A stretch of 64,000 bases of DNA, taken from the NCBI GenBank assembly GCA_038125995.1, contig JAYPEX010000009.1, positions 1-64,000 of the forward strand, given 5' to 3'. The stretch comes from MAG-120531 sp038125995. GTDB lineage: Bacteria; Bacteroidota; Bacteroidia; Flavobacteriales; Flavobacteriaceae. The translations under genes and the position numbers were made by a program. The notes under the pieces were generated by a model. The model made no database searches, was not told the DNA's origin, and saw only the letters and a list, made by a program, of their open reading frames with translations. Shown here piece by piece: positions 1-7,205 of this stretch (the stretch's first letter is position 1; every line of letters starts with the position of its first letter).

Positions 1-71
1 TGTTCTTCCCAGCAATAGGGACATAAAAAAATATGTTCTAGCATAATTAATTGGGGCCTTTTGTGTAAAAA

Positions 72-98
72 AGAAACCACGTCCTAGACGTGGTTTCT
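72..98 (-). terminator. Hairpin, probable minus-strand terminator
   Basis: A perfect 10-bp inverted repeat (AGAAACCACG / CGTGGTTTCT) with a 7-nt loop. Read on the minus strand it is followed directly by a T-rich run, so it looks like a second intrinsic terminator downstream of proteorhodopsin. On the plus strand the T-run starts only about 12 nt later, so it might also end a gene lying left of the window. Confidence 0.55.
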
Positions 99-135
99 AG
101 CTTGTTAGAATTTTTTTAATGGTTCTTAAAACAGA

Positions 136-161
136 AAAAGCCTCTATGAATAGAGGCTTTT
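136..161 (-). terminator. Intrinsic terminator of the proteorhodopsin gene
   Basis: An 11-bp perfect stem (AAAAGCCTCTA / TAGAGGCTTTT) with a 4-nt loop, lying 17 bp past the proteorhodopsin stop codon. The stem ends in a T-run when read on the minus strand. Confidence 0.8.
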
Positions 162-177
162 GAGTGCAGTTAGTTTC

Positions 178-900
178 CTATTTGGATTGATCCGTAGCTA
201 AACCATAAACTACCAAACCAAAACCAATTTTGTTAATGGCATCACCAATGTTGTATACCACATCTAAGTTTAAGTTTCCAAAAATGCTATCGTACCAACC
301 TGGAGTTCCAGCCATATAGCCTAAAGGATAAATGGCCCATCCAACTAATACAAACCAACTTAACATTTTGTGTGCTGAAAGGACAGAACCTCCAGCTGCT
401 GTTGCCAGCTTCTTGGATTCTCCCATCCAGATATCATACACAATTGCAAAGTAGGCGATTCCGGATACCAATCCCCAAACCTGAGCATTTGGACGATCTA
501 CAGCTTCTCCGAAATACCCAGTCACTAACATAATCAATGACAAGACAATCATTTTCCACATGAGTGATTTTTTAGCTCCTGCAGCCTTTAGAATTAAATA
601 AAACTCAACGCACATAAGAGGAACTGTAAGCACCCAATCGACGTATCTGAAGAATGTTGGAGACTCGCCAAAATCAGCCCAATAGTCTCTCATGTACAGA
701 TAGTGAACGGCCGCGATAAAGGTGATTAAACCCGATACGAGTACCGATGTTCTCCACTTTTTATCAAATCCATTCATGGATAAGAAGAAAAATGCAGAAG
801 CTGCCATCATGGCCATACAACCTACAAAAAAGGTGAAGCCCACATAATCATTAGAAGCCATCTTGGCGGCTAATGGAATTGATGTAAATAAATCTAGCAT
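178..900 (-). CDS. Proteorhodopsin, green-tuned light-driven proton pump
   Basis: A seven-helix retinal protein of the inner membrane that pumps protons outward in light. In the 240-residue form the motif RYVDWVLTVPLMCVEF carries Asp88 (counterion and acceptor), Thr92 and Glu99 (donor), the D-T-E set of proton pumps. Met96 sits at the tuning site equivalent to position 105 of the reference protein; Met or Leu there means green absorption. His66 matches the conserved helix-B histidine, and Lys224 in DAINKIGFG is the Schiff-base lysine. I chose ATG at 898-900. A TTG 13 codons upstream keeps the frame open but lies between the -33 and -7 elements of the apparent promoter, so it would not be transcribed. 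The gene is divergent from the retinal-forming dioxygenase, which supplies the chromophore. Confidence 0.97.
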   Translation of the reverse strand: MLDLFTSIPLAAKMASNDYVGFTFFVGCMAMMAASAFFFLSMNGFDKKWRTSVLVSGLITFIAAVHYLYMRDYWADFGESPTFFRYVDWVLTVPLMCVEFYLILKAAGAKKSLMWKMIVLSLIMLVTGYFGEAVDRPNAQVWGLVSGIAYFAIVYDIWMGESKKLATAAGGSVLSAHKMLSWFVLVGWAIYPLGYMAGTPGWYDSIFGNLNLDVVYNIGDAINKIGFGLVVYGLATDQSK

Positions 901-926
901 AATGTTTTTGTTTAATGTTTGTGATG

Positions 927-956
927 TAAAGTTATACAAAAAGTTGATATTTCAAA
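927..956 (-). promoter_or_regulatory. Proteorhodopsin promoter
   Basis: On the minus strand TTTG (953-956) is followed after 18 nt by TAACTTTA (927-934), which matches the Bacteroidota -33/-7 pattern (TTTG and TAnnTTTG) except at the last base. Transcription would start near 922, leaving a leader of about 20 nt before the ATG at 900. Confidence 0.6.
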
Positions 957-993
957 ATTTTAATTGTTATTTTGATAAAATATTTTTAAAAAA

Positions 994-1887
994 ATGGGGT
1001 ATTACCAAAATTTTAAATTGATAATTACGGTATTCGTAATCTGGTTGAGTTTGTTTCTGTCCATTGAAATTGAAGAAATTGCTGCAGTCGTTGCGGTGTT
1101 CACTCTTGGAATTTTTCACGGATCTTTTGATGTGTACCTTCTTCAAAAGCAGTATCAAAAAAAATCTTACAATACCCTTCAGTTCACAGTTCTCTATTTA
1201 AGCCTTGCGGGGATGATGACTTTTTTAGTCAACCTCATGCCGCTGATTGGATTTTTATGCTTCTTGATCTTTAGTAGTTATCATTTTGGAGAGCAACAAT
1301 TAATACACCACTCTCATTCTATCAAAGCAATTCGTTCCTTATATTATAGCGCCTATGGTTTATTGTTATTTTCAATCTTAGCAAGTTCCCATCAAGAAAC
1401 AGTAGATGAACTGCTACTTCATTTAATTGAAACAACAATTGACGTAAGGATTTGGGAGTTCTTACAATGGTGTTGTGGCCTCCTGTTTATACTTTTAATT
1501 GGGATCAATCAATCCATGACTATTGAACAAAAGTTTCGAGAACTACTCTACATGGTCTTCTTTGTGATCATCTTTAAAAGCACGAGTTTGTATTTTTCGT
1601 TCGCCTTTTATTTTATTATTTGGCATGCGATCCCTTCAATTATGGATCAAATAAAGATTCATTATCAATCCGTCAATAGATCCAATACGCTGTCTTATTC
1701 GAAAGCGGCACTTCCCTATTGGTTGGTTGCTCTAATTGGGTTGTTTGGATTAATCCAAATCGCTTCGAAAGGCAATCTTATAAATTATCGATTGATTTTC
1801 TCTTTAGGAATCGCCATTACCTCTGTACATATTGTTCTGATTGCCCTGCTTTATTCAAAAAACAAAAAAACAGTTCTGAAGAATTAA
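994..1887 (+). CDS. blh: Beta-carotene 15,15'-dioxygenase, Brp/Blh family
   Basis: An integral membrane enzyme that cleaves beta-carotene into two retinal molecules, the chromophore of the neighbouring proteorhodopsin. It has 297 residues with many hydrophobic segments. The conserved histidine motifs of the family are visible: His42 in IFHGSFD (with Asp46), His97 in SSYHFGEQ, His211 in IIWHAIPS and His279 in TSVHIV; these are expected to bind the catalytic iron. It is transcribed away from proteorhodopsin across a 93-bp gap, so both could be controlled from the shared region. A TATTTTTA at 981-988, just before the ATG, is a possible -7 element, but no clear -33 is seen. No carotenoid genes (crtEBIY) are in the window, so beta-carotene must come from elsewhere. 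Confidence 0.93.
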   Translation: MGYYQNFKLIITVFVIWLSLFLSIEIEEIAAVVAVFTLGIFHGSFDVYLLQKQYQKKSYNTLQFTVLYLSLAGMMTFLVNLMPLIGFLCFLIFSSYHFGEQQLIHHSHSIKAIRSLYYSAYGLLLFSILASSHQETVDELLLHLIETTIDVRIWEFLQWCCGLLFILLIGINQSMTIEQKFRELLYMVFFVIIFKSTSLYFSFAFYFIIWHAIPSIMDQIKIHYQSVNRSNTLSYSKAALPYWLVALIGLFGLIQIASKGNLINYRLIFSLGIAITSVHIVLIALLYSKNKKTVLKN

Positions 1888-1888
1888 G

Positions 1889-2284
1889 CTATTGACAGAG
1901 TTCAATCAGTACCCCATGAGAATCCTTGGGGTGAATAAAACAGACAAGTTTCTGATCTGCTCCTTGCTTTGGTTCTTTGTTTAAGAGTCTGTATCCCTCT
2001 TTTTTTAAGCGACTCATTTCGTTTTTAATGTCTTCCACTTCAAATGCCATATGGTGGATACCCTCTCCTTTCTTTTGAATGAATTTGTGGATTGGACTTT
2101 TTTCATTTGTGGCTTCAAGGAGTTCGATCTTGGTGTGCTCAGTTTGAAAAAAAGCAGTAATGACCCCTTCGCTTTCTACTGTTTCTCTCTTATAACAGTT
2201 CGTGCTTAAAAGAGTTTCATAGGTCTTAATCGAAACTTCTAAGTCTCTTACAGCAATGCCAATATGTTCTAATTTGTAATTCAA
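1889..2284 (-). CDS. mce: Methylmalonyl-CoA epimerase (VOC fold)
   Basis: Interconverts the R and S forms of methylmalonyl-CoA in the propionate/succinate pathway. Two beta-alpha-beta-beta-beta repeats are recognisable, with expected metal-binding positions in LEHIGIAV (His7), GIHHMAFEV and VLIELC near the C-terminus. From the TTG at 2282-2284 the protein has 131 residues and starts right at the conserved NYKLEHIGIAV block, the usual family arrangement. The frame stays open to a GTG at 2342-2344, which would add 20 unconserved residues and run into the rbfA promoter, so I prefer the shorter form, with moderate certainty. It ends 1 bp from the blh stop (convergent) and is divergent from rbfA. 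Confidence 0.85.
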   Translation of the reverse strand: MNYKLEHIGIAVRDLEVSIKTYETLLSTNCYKRETVESEGVITAFFQTEHTKIELLEATNEKSPIHKFIQKKGEGIHHMAFEVEDIKNEMSRLKKEGYRLLNKEPKQGADQKLVCFIHPKDSHGVLIELCQ

Positions 2285-2332
2285 ATTATTCGATTCTTTT
2301 TTCGAAGTAATACTAAGGTACGTATAATGTTG

Positions 2333-2340
2333 TATTTTTG
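2333..2340 (+). promoter_or_regulatory. -7 promoter element of rbfA
   Basis: TATTTTTG matches TAnnTTTG perfectly and ends only 4 nt before the ATG at 2345. Transcription should therefore start at or within a base or two of the start codon. No convincing -33 TTG is seen at the right distance. Confidence 0.5.
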
Positions 2341-2344
2341 TCAC

Positions 2345-2740
2345 ATGGAAGAATCACAAAGACAGAAAAAGATAGGAGGAGTCCTCCAGAAAGACTTAGC
2401 GGACATCTTACAACGCGCTGCAAGTGATGGCGGCCTTATGGGTACTTTAATCTCCGTTACAAAAGTTAGTGTTACAGTGGATTTATCAGTAGCCAAAGTA
2501 TACATCTCTGTCTTTCCTGAAAACAAAGCTGATGCGCTTATAGCAGGGATTCGTTCCAATCAACCGTTAATTCGAAAAGAACTGGCTGCTCGAACACGCA
2601 ATCAACTTCGTAGAATGCCAGAAATGCTCTTCTATATTGACGACACCTTGTCGTATCAAGAAAGCATCGAAAAGTCTCTTAGAGGGGAAGAAAACCCTAT
2701 TATCAACCCTGATCTTTTAGAGCGAAGAAAGAAAAAATAG
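2345..2740 (+). CDS. rbfA: Ribosome-binding factor A
   Basis: Cytoplasmic 30S maturation factor that binds the immature 16S rRNA 5' region. It has 131 residues from ATG 2345, in the family range. The N-terminal ESQRQKKIGGVLQKDLADIL, the central VTVDLSVAKVYISVFPE strand pair and the RRMPEMLFYIDDTL segment fit the KH-like RbfA fold. An in-frame ATG at 2327 lies upstream of a perfect -7 element and is unlikely to be used. The ABC-type permease follows after 5 bp, so the two are probably co-transcribed. Confidence 0.93.
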   Translation: MEESQRQKKIGGVLQKDLADILQRAASDGGLMGTLISVTKVSVTVDLSVAKVYISVFPENKADALIAGIRSNQPLIRKELAARTRNQLRRMPEMLFYIDDTLSYQESIEKSLRGEENPIINPDLLERRKKK

Positions 2741-2745
2741 ATCGG

Positions 2746-3939
2746 GTGAATTTTCCCTTTTACATAGCAAAGCGTTACCTCAAGGCTAAAAGCAGCCAAA
2801 ACGCTGTCAATATCATCAACTATATTACCTTTTTTGTAGTAGTCGTTGGATCTGCTTCTTTGTTGATCGTGCTCTCTGCTTTTTCAGGGCTTAAGGATTT
2901 AGGACTTCAATTTAGCGAGCTTACCGATCCAGAATTAAAAGTTGTTCCTGTTTCAGGAAAGTTCTTTGAGTTTTCAGAGGCACAGCGTCAAGCTTTAGAT
3001 TCAATGCAGGGAATTCTAGCTTTTAGCGAAGAGCTAGAAGAACGTGTCTATCTCTCTCATGAAAACAAGAGTCAAATTGCCTATATCAAAGGGGTTTCTC
3101 CTTCTTATACAGAGGTCATCCCAATTGAAGAAGGATTGTATTTTGGTTCTTGGAACTTGAGTGATCAAGGTGTCATAGGAATTGGCCTGGCAAACCTCTT
3201 AAGCGTCACCGTTGACAATTATACGGACCCCATTCGTTTGTTGCTTCCCAAGCCTCTAGAAGGAAATAGCTTGAATCCTACATCGCTTCCCTATTACGAG
3301 TCCTTTTTAAGTATTAGTGGCGTCTATGCCGTCGAACTCGATTTGGACAACAAATACCTTTTTAGCGCTATCGATTTTGCAAGAGCATTGTTGCGCAAAT
3401 CTCCCTCTGAAATCTCTGGAATCAATCTAAAAATCGAAGACGCTTCCAAAGAAGATCTTATCGTCTCGCTCAATGAGCTGTTTGCTCCAAGTGCTGAAGT
3501 CAAAACTAGAGAACAGCTCAATGCATCCCTGTACAAAATGCTCAATACAGAAAATGCAGCTACTTATTTAATTTTCACACTGGTATTGATGATCGCCCTG
3601 TTCAACGTAGTGGGTGCAACACTGATGGTCATCTTGGACAAACGAGCACATTTAAAAACCCTTTTTGCAATGGGTCTTGAGATTCCACAACTCAGAAGAA
3701 TCTATTTCTTTCAAGGCTTTTTACTTTCTGCACTTGGAGGATTAATCGGTGTCATGATAGCAAGCCTTGTCATAGGGGCTCAGCTGCTCTTTGGCTTTGT
3801 CAAAATAGGTGTAGAGTTGTCCTATCCCGTAGCATTCTCGCTCGAGAATTTCATTTTAGTCTTAGGAACTATTTTTGTACTAGGCGCATTAGCAGCTTAT
3901 GTGGCTTCGAGAAGAATCAACAAAAACCTTTTGGGTTAA
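2746..3939 (+). CDS. FtsX/LolE-like ABC transporter permease
   Basis: Inner-membrane permease of the MacB/LolCE type, 397 residues, starting with GTG 5 bp after rbfA. It has one N-terminal membrane helix (about residues 20-48, IINYITFFVVVVGSASLL), a long periplasmic domain (about 50-270) and three C-terminal helices (about 275-390) holding the FtsX-like core. The N-terminal FYIAKRYLKAK block is typical of lipoprotein-releasing permeases. No ATPase gene is adjacent, so its partner must be encoded elsewhere. A role in lipoprotein release is inferred from the family. Confidence 0.85.
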   Translation: MNFPFYIAKRYLKAKSSQNAVNIINYITFFVVVVGSASLLIVLSAFSGLKDLGLQFSELTDPELKVVPVSGKFFEFSEAQRQALDSMQGILAFSEELEERVYLSHENKSQIAYIKGVSPSYTEVIPIEEGLYFGSWNLSDQGVIGIGLANLLSVTVDNYTDPIRLLLPKPLEGNSLNPTSLPYYESFLSISGVYAVELDLDNKYLFSAIDFARALLRKSPSEISGINLKIEDASKEDLIVSLNELFAPSAEVKTREQLNASLYKMLNTENAATYLIFTLVLMIALFNVVGATLMVILDKRAHLKTLFAMGLEIPQLRRIYFFQGFLLSALGGLIGVMIASLVIGAQLLFGFVKIGVELSYPVAFSLENFILVLGTIFVLGALAAYVASRRINKNLLG

Positions 3940-4051
3940 TTTCCACCTGAATCTGATCCGCCTGGAGGCTTACCTAAAGCTTTCGTCTGATTCAGCATAC
4001 CTGATATTTGATAGGCACTATATTGAAAACTACGTGTCAATAGCTTAAAGG

Positions 4052-5473
4052 TTACTGATAGAATCGAACATAGTCTACTTCCATTACTTCTTGATTAAAA
4101 TCTGCTGGGACAGCACCTCCTAAATTCCCCCCTACAGCAATATTTAAAAGCAAATAATGAGGATTGTCATAGGGGTTGAGTGTTGTGTTTTCTAGGGTTA
4201 CATTTAATTCGTCATCGATGAATAATTCCAACGCTGTTTCAGTCCAAACCAAGGAATATACGTGAAATTCCGTGTTTGTATTGGAAACAGATGCGATCGT
4301 TCCATAATTCTCATAAGCTCCTGATTGCGTATTTCCCCAATGAAAATGTCCGTAAACCTGAGTTTTATCCCAACCGTTTTGTTCCATGATATCTATTTCA
4401 CCACAAAGTGGCCAACCGACACTTCCCTGAGAATCTCCGTAAAAATTTCCTGGTTCATTGATATTCGCACCCAATGTCCAAATAGCTGGCCAAGTACCAG
4501 CTCCAGATGGAAGTTTAGCACGAACTTCAATTTTTCCATAAGTCATACTGAATTTTGAGTTAAGCCTTGCAGAGGTATACTCTTTAGTGCTGTTTTGTGT
4601 GGTATAGGAATCATGAATCGCTTTTATCTTCAAGGTACCATCACTTACATAAGAGTTCTCGTCTCGATCTACATAGTGTTGCAATTCTCCATTGAACCAG
4701 CCTCCATTGTTTGGAGCGTAGGTTTGGTGGTGCCATTTGGAGTCATCAGGTCGTCCCTGGTAATCAAATTCATCACTCCATACTAAGTCCGTAAAACTAG
4801 GGGGCACTATTGAGGTTTCTTTAGGTTTGGTCAATGTGATTGAGTCCAAGTAATAGGTCATTTGCGCGGTGTTTTGAAAAGTAGTATTCATGATCAACAC
4901 CAAACGGTCAAATTGATTGGAATCTGCTACTGAAAAATGATAGGTCATGCGTTCCCACTGATTTTCAGAGGTAGTGACTTGAACCAATTCTTTAAATTGG
5001 CTCGGGTTGTTGCTGTTTTCTAGTTTTAACAATACCGACTGGCCAACTTCTAATGAAAAAACCTGAAGTGCAATTGCAGTTAGATCTTGCTTGAATTGAA
5101 TGGGTTCTTCTAAATCAAAGAAGAAACCCGACCATGGCATATTGAAAGCCTCCTCAACTACTGCCAGAACTTTAGAAGAAGTATTGGTTGGATCTACTGA
5201 TGGATTGTCTTGGTATAGAAGTGCCACAGATCCTCCAAAAACACCCCATGTTCCATTTGAATTCGCATCATCTAGTTCATCTTGATTTAGAAAAGCATTG
5301 CCGCGACATTCAAAATCGATACTGTTCACATTCAAATTTAGTTGATTCTGTTCAAAAAAAGCACAGCCTTCAACTAGAGGTTGATCTATTAAATTGTTGT
5401 TCTCTTTCGAACAGGACCCCAACAGTAAACCTGTTAAAATAAGGGTTGGAATCACAAACTGTTGTAGTTTCAT
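4052..5473 (-). CDS. GH16 endo-beta-1,3-glucanase lipoprotein with N-terminal carbohydrate-binding-like domain
   Basis: Predicted laminarinase-type glycoside hydrolase of 473 residues. The lipobox LLGSC gives a lipidated Cys21. Residues about 36-216 form a beta-sandwich-like domain with clear similarity to the first domain of the lipoprotein at 7206..9380 (shared EGC, IDFEC.GNAF and TSSKVL blocks). Residues about 228-473 are the GH16 domain: the catalytic motif GEIDIMEQ carries Glu359 (nucleophile), Asp361 and Glu364 (acid/base), with WPAIWTLG before it and EVDYVRFY at the end. It is the last of four minus-strand genes and is separated from the preceding GH16 gene by a hairpin terminator. Substrate preference for laminarin is inferred; other beta-1,3 or mixed-linked glucans are possible. 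Confidence 0.93.
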   Translation of the reverse strand: MKLQQFVIPTLILTGLLLGSCSKENNNLIDQPLVEGCAFFEQNQLNLNVNSIDFECRGNAFLNQDELDDANSNGTWGVFGGSVALLYQDNPSVDPTNTSSKVLAVVEEAFNMPWSGFFFDLEEPIQFKQDLTAIALQVFSLEVGQSVLLKLENSNNPSQFKELVQVTTSENQWERMTYHFSVADSNQFDRLVLIMNTTFQNTAQMTYYLDSITLTKPKETSIVPPSFTDLVWSDEFDYQGRPDDSKWHHQTYAPNNGGWFNGELQHYVDRDENSYVSDGTLKIKAIHDSYTTQNSTKEYTSARLNSKFSMTYGKIEVRAKLPSGAGTWPAIWTLGANINEPGNFYGDSQGSVGWPLCGEIDIMEQNGWDKTQVYGHFHWGNTQSGAYENYGTIASVSNTNTEFHVYSLVWTETALELFIDDELNVTLENTTLNPYDNPHYLLLNIAVGGNLGGAVPADFNQEVMEVDYVRFYQ

Positions 5474-5493
5474 AGTTTAAATTTCAACGAAAA

Positions 5494-5516
5494 AAAAGCT
5501 CCTTTAAGGAGCTTTT
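5494..5516 (-). terminator. Intrinsic terminator between two GH16 genes
   Basis: A near-perfect palindrome (AAAAGCTCC / GGAGCTTTT, loop TTTAA) followed on the minus strand by a run of eight T. It lies after the stop of the GH16 gene at 5528 and just before the ATG of the next GH16 gene (5473), so it should end or reduce transcription into that last gene. Confidence 0.75.
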
Positions 5517-5527
5517 AATCATAGGTA

Positions 5528-6328
5528 TTAGCTTTTTTGATAAACCCTTACGTAGTCGACTTCCATTTGATCTTGATCAAAATCAGGGGTTACTTCACCT
5601 CCTAAATTTCCACCAACGGCTACATTGAGAAGTAAGTATTGGTCTTTGTAAAAAGGCCAAAAGTCCTCGGAGCGATCTTCAGGGTTGTAAGTAAAAAATA
5701 CGTTTCCGTCCACGGTAAAATCTATTTTTTCTTCATCCCAGATCATTCCATATACGTGAAAATTTTCAGTCACATCAGTTACCTTCACTTGTTGAAGCGC
5801 TGGATGATCACCGTATCTTCCTTGTACATGAATGGCAGATTGAACCATCAAATGATCTTCAAAAAGTTGTTCCATAATATCAATTTCACCACATTTTGGC
5901 CAAGGTACTTCATTGATATCGGCGCCCAAGGCCCAAATAGCAGGCCAACTACCCTGTGTTCTTGGTAGTTTTGCACGAACCTCAACTTTTCCATAGGTAA
6001 AATGAAGTTTCGAATTCATTCGAGCGGAGGTATATTCTTTTGTTGTTCCACTAGAGGTATACTGTTCTTTTTTAACTACGATCTTAAGGGTCCCATCACT
6101 GACATAAGCGTTATCCATTCGATCTGTATAATGTTGTAATTCGTTGTTGTGCCAACTTCCATTTTCAGGAGCTTCTGTTTCGAAAAACCATTTATCCGTG
6201 TCAACGGATCCTTCATTTTCGAATTCATCAGCCCATACCAATTGGTAGGGGTTATCTTCGGTTGCTTTCTGTGCACAACTTCCTAAAAAGAAGGCGCTCA
6301 CAGCTAAATATAAAATGTTAATTTTCAT
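5528..6328 (-). CDS. GH16 endo-beta-glucanase lipoprotein, compact form
   Basis: A 266-residue GH16 enzyme made of little more than the catalytic domain. Lipobox FLGSC puts the lipidated cysteine at 18. The motif GEIDIMEQ holds Glu148, Asp150 and Glu153, and the C-terminal EVDYVRVYQ is shared with the neighbouring paralogue at 4052..5473, its closest relative here (WPAIW.LGA, KEYTSAR.NSK, NVAVGGNLGG). I chose ATG 6328, directly before the signal peptide and overlapping the end of the preceding gene by 11 bp; the frame extends 17 codons further upstream inside that gene. The overlap suggests translational coupling. Confidence 0.92.
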   Translation of the reverse strand: MKINILYLAVSAFFLGSCAQKATEDNPYQLVWADEFENEGSVDTDKWFFETEAPENGSWHNNELQHYTDRMDNAYVSDGTLKIVVKKEQYTSSGTTKEYTSARMNSKLHFTYGKVEVRAKLPRTQGSWPAIWALGADINEVPWPKCGEIDIMEQLFEDHLMVQSAIHVQGRYGDHPALQQVKVTDVTENFHVYGMIWDEEKIDFTVDGNVFFTYNPEDRSEDFWPFYKDQYLLLNVAVGGNLGGEVTPDFDQDQMEVDYVRVYQKS

Positions 6329-7160
6329 AAAGTCTGATATAATCAATGGTAAAGGTGTCGCTGCTAAAATTAGTATCAATAGCTCCTCCTAAGCTTCCTC
6401 CCATAGCTAAATTAAGCAACAAAAAGAAGGGTTGATCAAAAGGCATGCTTGAGTTGATACTCATTTCAAAATACTTCACACTTTCAACGTACATTTTAAT
6501 GGAACTGTTATCCCAAATTAGAATGTATTCCTTGAATGAATCTCCAAGACTGCTCGATACGAGCTCTGTTCCAAATTTAGCATTGCTGTTATCTGCTGAA
6601 TTTAACCAATGTACTGTTCCTAAAATTTTATTTTTTTCTTGTCCATTCTGCTCTACAAGATCAATTTCACCACAAGTTGGCCAACCGACCTGATCAATGT
6701 TTTGACCCATGAGCCATATCGCAGGCCACGTTCCTTTTGATTGAGGAAACTTAGCGCGAACTTTTAACCTGCCCTTTTTAAAATCAAATTTGTTTTGACT
6801 TTTAATACGAGCAGAAGAATAGCTTTTGTTGTCGACGTTTTCTTTTCGGGCTGTAATTTTCAAATATCCGTTTTCCAACTTAATATTCTTGGTATTTGAA
6901 GTATACGATTGTTCTTCCTGGTTTCCCCATCCTGGTATTCCGTATGCAGAACCATCTCCTAAATCATAACCCCATATTTGTGAATTAAGGGTGCTTCCTT
7001 CAAATTCTTCAGACCAAACCAACCCTACTTTATCTTGTTCGGTCAATGAAAGTCCCGGCTCTTCTTTAGAGGAGGTATCAGGTTCTGTCGTGGGCTCTTT
7101 AGAGCACCCTAACAAGACTATAAAAGAGCACAAAAGCAACTGTAATTGTAAATGTTTCAT
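6318..7160 (-). CDS. GH16 glycoside hydrolase lipoprotein, divergent paralogue
   Basis: A third GH16 lipoprotein, 280 residues from ATG 7160. The lipobox VLLGC gives Cys19, followed by a Pro/Glu/Asp/Ser linker to about residue 42. The catalytic motif reads GEIDLVEQ (Glu165, Asp167, Glu170), with WPAIWLMG before it. It differs more from the other two: SAYGIPGWGNQEEQSY near residue 71 resembles the glycine-rich substrate region of bacterial beta-1,3-glucanases. Its stop overlaps the start of the next GH16 gene by 11 bp. The three enzymes may cut different beta-glucan structures or chain lengths; that is inference. Confidence 0.92.
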   Translation of the reverse strand: MKHLQLQLLLCSFIVLLGCSKEPTTEPDTSSKEEPGLSLTEQDKVGLVWSEEFEGSTLNSQIWGYDLGDGSAYGIPGWGNQEEQSYTSNTKNIKLENGYLKITARKENVDNKSYSSARIKSQNKFDFKKGRLKVRAKFPQSKGTWPAIWLMGQNIDQVGWPTCGEIDLVEQNGQEKNKILGTVHWLNSADNSNAKFGTELVSSSLGDSFKEYILIWDNSSIKMYVESVKYFEMSINSSMPFDQPFFLLLNLAMGGSLGGAIDTNFSSDTFTIDYIRLYEN

Positions 7161-7205
7161 CAAATAAAAATATTAAATTAAATTCTTTTGTGCTCTAATT
7201 ATCAC

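Noticed and set aside
72..98. Hairpin as part of a small RNA or tRNA fragment
   Set aside because: A simple stem with T-rich flank and no cloverleaf; a terminator explains it.
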